Positions 60,608 through 64,000 of a stretch of DNA of 64,000 bases are shown here, in pieces (position 1 is the stretch's first letter; each line of letters begins with the position of its first letter). Made by a program: the position numbers and the translations under genes. This DNA comes from Opimibacter sp041746735. GTDB taxonomy: Bacteria > Bacteroidota > Bacteroidia > Chitinophagales > Saprospiraceae. The stretch spans positions 1 through 64,000 of the forward strand of contig JBGTGP010000051.1 of NCBI GenBank assembly GCA_041746735.1, written 5' to 3'. The notes below the pieces were generated by a model. The model saw nothing but the letters and a program-made list of their open reading frames with translations, ran no database searches and was not told the origin of the DNA.

Positions 60608-61264
60608 ATGAAATTAGATAATTCTTTGATATGTCTCCGATCGGTGATGCTGCTGTTGGTGGTGATGCTGTTGCAGGTTCCGGCAGGAGCTCAGCGTTTT
60701 GCTGCCGGGCTGGTCGGTGGCTTTAATGCTTCACAGATTGATGGTGATGACCTGGCGGGCTTTGACAAAGTGGGTCTGACAGGGGGTATAAAAGCCATTA
60801 TGGACCTAAAATCCGCTTGGGATTTCAATATTGAATTTCTGTACAGTGAACGGGGAAGCCGACCGGATATCTTCAACCCGGACTATGACCCCGATATCGA
60901 GATCACGCTCAAGTATGCCGAGATTCCGGTTTATATCAGTCTGGGAGACTGGTGGCAAAAGGAAGGCGAGTATTATAAAGTGTCTGCCCATGCCGGCCTG
61001 AGTTATGCCCGGCTGATCAGCGCGCGCACAGTAGACTATTATCACCCATCAGAAGAGTCCTACGACAAACTGGTACCTCTCTTCAATGACAATGACCTGT
61101 CCTGGATGCTGGGTGTATCCTATCGCATGAGCAAATCCTTTGGAATCACCGGCCGATATACACGAGGTATTACCCCTTTGCTAAGCCCGGAGAAACACAA
61201 TCTGGCGATCCGACGTTTGTTGACCTACTATATGACCTTTCGACTGGAATATTATTTCAACTAA
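60608..61264 (+). CDS. outer-membrane beta-barrel protein, PorT-like family
   Basis: A 218-aa exported protein predicted to form a small outer-membrane beta-barrel. The signal peptide has core LLLVVMLLQVPAGAQ. The mature part alternates hydrophobic and polar residues (GGFNASQIDGDDLAGFDKVGL, YAEIPVYISLG, YYKVSAHAGLSYARLI) and ends FRLEYYFN, an aromatic C-terminus usual for barrels. It belongs with the broad PorT/outer-membrane-beta-barrel group, but a role in type IX secretion is not shown. The next lipoprotein follows after 3 bp. Confidence 0.75.
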   Translation: MKLDNSLICLRSVMLLLVVMLLQVPAGAQRFAAGLVGGFNASQIDGDDLAGFDKVGLTGGIKAIMDLKSAWDFNIEFLYSERGSRPDIFNPDYDPDIEITLKYAEIPVYISLGDWWQKEGEYYKVSAHAGLSYARLISARTVDYYHPSEESYDKLVPLFNDNDLSWMLGVSYRMSKSFGITGRYTRGITPLLSPEKHNLAIRRLLTYYMTFRLEYYFN

Positions 61265-61267
61265 ATC

Positions 61268-61762
61268 ATGCAAAACAGCATTATCAAATCCACACTGGCG
61301 CTTACATGTCTACTCTGCCTCTGGGGATGTCAGCCTCAGAAAAAAGAAACGGTCGCGGAAACAGCTACCGCTCCTTCCTACCCTGCTCTGGGTAATGCTG
61401 AAGTCAGCAAACTCTACGCAGAGGCGGATCAGGTCGATATTATATTTTTCCATCTTCCAGTGAGTGTCAATCAGGATGACCCGACCAGTGTAAAAACAAC
61501 GGTGCTCTATGTCACACCGGCACCGCCCAAAATTACGGGTTCCTGTCAGGCGATGGCGCGGCTGACGTGGATGTCCCAGGGTACGATCATCCGGGAGGCC
61601 GATGTGCACCTGAGTCCGGGTTGTCAATATTTGCTGTTTATGGAAAACAACCAACCGATAGCGGCCAATGCCATGTCCAAGGCCGGCGTGGATTTTTTCA
61701 ACAATGTGGTCACCCAGGTTGAACAGCAAAAGAAGCAGATGGAGCAAGTCCTTCGAAAATGA
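61268..61762 (+). CDS. hypothetical lipoprotein
   Basis: A 164-aa lipoprotein: signal core ALTCLLCLWG, lipobox LWGC (Cys21). Mature residues include EVSKLYAEADQVDIIFFHLPVSVNQDD, a beta-strand-rich core and a helical C-terminus (VTQVEQQKKQMEQVLRK). Two cysteines outside the lipobox (SCQ and GCQ) could pair. Function unknown. It is 3 bp after the barrel gene and overlaps the Ppx/GppA gene by 4 bases, so all three are probably one operon. Confidence 0.7.
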   Translation: MQNSIIKSTLALTCLLCLWGCQPQKKETVAETATAPSYPALGNAEVSKLYAEADQVDIIFFHLPVSVNQDDPTSVKTTVLYVTPAPPKITGSCQAMARLTWMSQGTIIREADVHLSPGCQYLLFMENNQPIAANAMSKAGVDFFNNVVTQVEQQKKQMEQVLRK

Positions 61763-62670
61763 CGGGTGAACGGCTTGCCGTGATCGACCTGGGATCAAAC
61801 ACATTTCATCTGCTGATATGTGAAGCCCGGCCCAATGCACTTCCGGTCGTCATTTTCAAAGAAAGGATCTATGTCAAACTGGCCTCTGGTGGATTGGACC
61901 GTATCGATAACGCAAGTGTTCAGAGAGCCGTTGATGCTATGCAGCGCTTTGGGGAGCATCTCCGGGCGTATGATGTCAGTCGTGTTCGTGCCATAGGGAC
62001 ATCAGCACTTCGGGAGGCTCAGAATGGCAAGACAGTTGCCCAGCGGTTATCTGAGGTTTCAGGGATCGTCGTCGAAATTATTGACGGCTCCAGAGAGGCT
62101 GGATATATCCTCCAGGGTATCCGGTCTTGTATTCCCGCATTCGATCGTCCCGGGTTGATCATGGATATTGGTGGAGGCAGCGTTGAATTTATCTTATACA
62201 AAGGGGATCGTATATTTTTCAAAGGGAGTTATCGGATTGGGGTAGCTGTTCTATACCGGGCCTTTCATCACACAGATCCCATCAATACCGCTGAGTTGGA
62301 GCTGTTGCATCAACATTTGGATTCTGTGCTGAAACCCCTTATTGACGTAGTCAGGAAAGCCGGGACCTATAATCTGGTAGGCGCAAGCGGTTCCTTTGAA
62401 GTCATCCATGATGTCATGCCTGTATTGTATGCCGGAGACCATTGGTCGGAGCTCGACCTCCGCCAATTAGAGGACTACCTGGACTACATCATCAGCAGTA
62501 ACATGAAAGTGCGTCGGCAGATACCCGAGATTCCTATTGAAAGATTGGACTATATCGTGGTGGCGTATACACTTATCCGGTATATTATCCGGCAAATTCC
62601 ACCTGATAAGCTCTTCTATTGTGATTATGCTCTTAAAGAAGGGGTATTGGAGGAGATGCTTCAAAATTAA
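61759..62670 (+). CDS. Ppx/GppA-family phosphatase
   Basis: A 303-aa enzyme of the actin-like ATPase fold that hydrolyses inorganic polyphosphate or pppGpp. Motifs: AVIDLGSNTFHLLI (phosphate-1), AIGTSALREAQNG, and MDIGGGSVEFI (phosphate-2). It corresponds to the short form without the extra HD domain. Polyphosphatase and guanosine-pentaphosphatase activities cannot be told apart from sequence. It overlaps the upstream lipoprotein by 4 bases. Confidence 0.92.
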   Translation: MTGERLAVIDLGSNTFHLLICEARPNALPVVIFKERIYVKLASGGLDRIDNASVQRAVDAMQRFGEHLRAYDVSRVRAIGTSALREAQNGKTVAQRLSEVSGIVVEIIDGSREAGYILQGIRSCIPAFDRPGLIMDIGGGSVEFILYKGDRIFFKGSYRIGVAVLYRAFHHTDPINTAELELLHQHLDSVLKPLIDVVRKAGTYNLVGASGSFEVIHDVMPVLYAGDHWSELDLRQLEDYLDYIISSNMKVRRQIPEIPIERLDYIVVAYTLIRYIIRQIPPDKLFYCDYALKEGVLEEMLQN

Positions 62671-62682
62671 TTTTTGATCAGT

Positions 62683-62708
62683 CTAAAATATAATTTAGTT
62701 TAATTAAA
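62683..62708 (+). promoter_or_regulatory. AT-rich dyads, candidate metalloregulator operator
   Basis: Two overlapping-scale dyads lie upstream of the metal permease: CTAAA-N6-TTTAG (62683-62698) and the perfect palindrome TTTAATTAAA (62699-62708). Their position directly before the -7-like box suits repression by a DtxR/MntR-type protein, possibly the one fused to the permease, or by Fur. Confidence 0.4.
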
Positions 62709-62714
62709 ATAAAA

Positions 62715-62722
62715 TACCTTTA
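62715..62722 (+). promoter_or_regulatory. -7-like promoter box for the metal permease
   Basis: TACCTTTA, one base from TAnnTTTG, followed by CCCC and then the ATG at 62727. The spacing would place the transcription start at about the first codon. Confidence 0.45.
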
Positions 62723-62726
62723 CCCC

Positions 62727-64000
62727 ATGGAAATTTGGCAAATACTCCAGGAGCCCTGGGCGCTCAGGGCGTTAGCCGCCTCGACTATGGTCGGTGTTAC
62801 TTGTGGGATGTTGGGTACTTTTATTGTGCTTCGAAATATGTCTCTCATTGGGGATGCCTTATCTCATGCTATTCTACCCGGCGTTGTCGTGGCTTTTGCG
62901 ATTTTGGGATACAATACCCTGGGGTTTTTCTTTGGTTCGGTAGCTGCAGGCATCCTCTCGGCTGTCGCCATCACCTGGATCCAACAACATGTGCGGACTA
63001 AAAATGATGCAGTTATCGGCATAGTTTTCACAGCCATGTTTTCCATTGGGGTAATAGGCATTTCTTCCATCTCCAGGACGGGTGTTCATCTGGATCTTAA
63101 AGATTTCCTCTTTGGCAATGTGCTTGGCGTGTCTAACGATGATCTCTGGATGACCGGGATGGTTATGGTGCTGGTGGCGGGAAGTTGTATCATTCTCTTC
63201 CGGTATTTATTTGCCTCTACCTTTCAACCCACCATAGCCTCCACTATGGGTATTCCCGTGAAAAGTATTCACTATTACCTGATGTTGCTGTTATCCTTTG
63301 CTGTGGTGGCCGCCATGCAAACCGTCGGCGTCATTCTCGTGGTGGCGATGCTGATCACGCCTGCTTCGACAGCTTTATTGTTAGCTCAAAGGTTATCAAA
63401 GGTGGTATGGATTGCGGCTGTCGCGGGTTTTATCAGCAGTTTGTCCGGGCTCATCCTGTCCATTCTCTATGAAATGCCTCCTGGTCCTGCAATTGCTGTC
63501 ATGGCCACCGTACTTTACCTGGTAGCCGCGTTTTTTTCTCCTCAGCAGGGACTGATCACGCGCTGGCTGCGGAGTCAACAACAAAAGCAAAAAATCCGGC
63601 TGGAAGATATTTTGAAAGCGATTTATAAAATCGAGCTGCATCAACCTGCTGATCTGACGACTCTTGCCGGAAAAATGTCTGTGGCGCTCTCCCGCTTAAA
63701 GACGGACGTACAGCACCTTTTGAAAAGGAATCTATTGTCGAAAGGTCCGGGGACCACTTTGGTGCTGACAGAACGTGGAAAGGAACAAGCCAACCATCTC
63801 ATTCGCGCACATCGGCTATGGGAAAGCTACCTGGTTCATGAAATGGGTATGGACCCTGATCATATACATGATGAAGCCGAACGGTACGAGCATATTTTGT
63901 CTGCTGAAGAAATTGATGAAATGGATCATCAATTAGGGTATCCCGCTCTTGATCCCCATGGATCTCCCATTCCCAGTAAAGAAACATCTCCGTCGCTGGC
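62727..64000 (+). CDS. metal (Mn/Zn/Fe) ABC transporter permease fused to a DtxR/MntR-type regulator (3' end outside window)
   Basis: Open from the ATG at 62727 to the window edge: 424 codons with no stop. Residues about 1-275 are an ABC-3 permease (ZnuB/TroC type) with around eight helices: GMLGTFIVLRNMSLIGDALSHAILPGV, the loop TGVHLDLKDFLFGNVLGVS, and TVGVILVVAMLITPASTALL. After a basic linker (QQQKQKIRLED, about 285) a DtxR-family winged helix follows, then the metal/dimer part: HRLWESYLVHEMGMDPDHIHDEAERYEH and LGYPALDPHGSPIP. The MntR ligands His77, Glu99, Glu102 and His103 have counterparts, Asp8 is kept, and the Glu11 position is Lys. ABC partner genes should lie beyond the edge or elsewhere. 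Confidence 0.88.
   Translation, partial: MEIWQILQEPWALRALAASTMVGVTCGMLGTFIVLRNMSLIGDALSHAILPGVVVAFAILGYNTLGFFFGSVAAGILSAVAITWIQQHVRTKNDAVIGIVFTAMFSIGVIGISSISRTGVHLDLKDFLFGNVLGVSNDDLWMTGMVMVLVAGSCIILFRYLFASTFQPTIASTMGIPVKSIHYYLMLLLSFAVVAAMQTVGVILVVAMLITPASTALLLAQRLSKVVWIAAVAGFISSLSGLILSILYEMPPGPAIAVMATVLYLVAAFFSPQQGLITRWLRSQQQKQKIRLEDILKAIYKIELHQPADLTTLAGKMSVALSRLKTDVQHLLKRNLLSKGPGTTLVLTERGKEQANHLIRAHRLWESYLVHEMGMDPDHIHDEAERYEHILSAEEIDEMDHQLGYPALDPHGSPIPSKETSPSL

Overview
This 64 kb window reads as ordinary chromosome of a Bacteroidota bacterium, most likely a Saprospiria- or Chitinophagia-like lineage. The phylum call rests on three things. (1) There is a type IX secretion/gliding core (porP-gldK-gldL-gldM-gldN), plus PorX, a PorD/DUF4835 protein and several proteins ending in T9SS or gliding-associated C-terminal domains. 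(2) Promoters match the Bacteroidota -7 element TAnnTTTG; I found about a dozen exact copies a short way upstream of genes. (3) Gene neighbourhoods are typical of the phylum: bamD-rpoZ-coaBC-DUF4835, fabH-efp-accB-accC, tig-clpP-clpX and RSH-fur-purA. The class-level call is inference. No rRNA operon, CRISPR array, insertion sequence or prophage was seen.

Layout. 1-3.1 kb: tRNA-Pro and tRNA-Ser, a small lipoprotein, a BaiN-type flavoprotein and an unrecognised protein. 3.4-5.5 kb: CBS protein, small membrane protein, saccharopine-dehydrogenase-like enzyme. 5.7-14.5 kb (+): ftsK, lolA, GH3-like, bamD, rpoZ, coaBC, porD-like, purN. 14.5-22 kb (-): PLP deaminase, T9SS cargo, MsbA-like ABC exporter, accC, accB, efp, fabH. 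22.2-29.6 kb: thioredoxin-SPOR fusion, hutI, a 1275-residue SprB-repeat adhesin, and a convergent LamG adhesin. 29.8-36.7 kb: tatC, PH-like membrane protein, porX, HD hydrolase, glyA, truA, DoxX. 36.9-40.5 kb (-): clpX, clpP, tig, tRNA-Leu. 40.6-44.8 kb (+): RSH (p)ppGpp enzyme, fur, purA. 44.8-49.5 kb: methyltransferase lipoprotein, RimK ligase, UMF1 transporter, beta-helix lipoprotein. 49.7-53.2 kb (+): three-gene glycosyltransferase operon. 53.2-59.2 kb (-): gldN-gldM-gldL-gldK-porP. 59.5-64 kb: PhnP-like hydrolase, conserved small protein, beta-barrel, lipoprotein, Ppx/GppA, and a metal permease fused to a DtxR-type regulator that runs off the window.

How the genes connect. Much of the envelope machinery is represented: BamD and LolA for outer-membrane biogenesis, TatC at the inner membrane, the T9SS motor and scaffold with its PorX regulator, and secreted cargo that would use it. 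Core metabolism is interleaved: fatty-acid initiation, purine synthesis, one-carbon metabolism and CoA synthesis.

I did not find a wholly new multi-gene system. The strongest leads are domain fusions (thioredoxin-SPOR, permease-DtxR, trigger factor with a His-rich tail), a terminator for the gld operon encoded inside the last codons of the opposing gene, a recurrent -7-box/4-nt/ATG arrangement suggesting leaderless mRNAs, short upstream ORFs overlapping start codons, and several operator-like palindromes. Start codons were revised where signal peptides, family alignment or promoter position required it.
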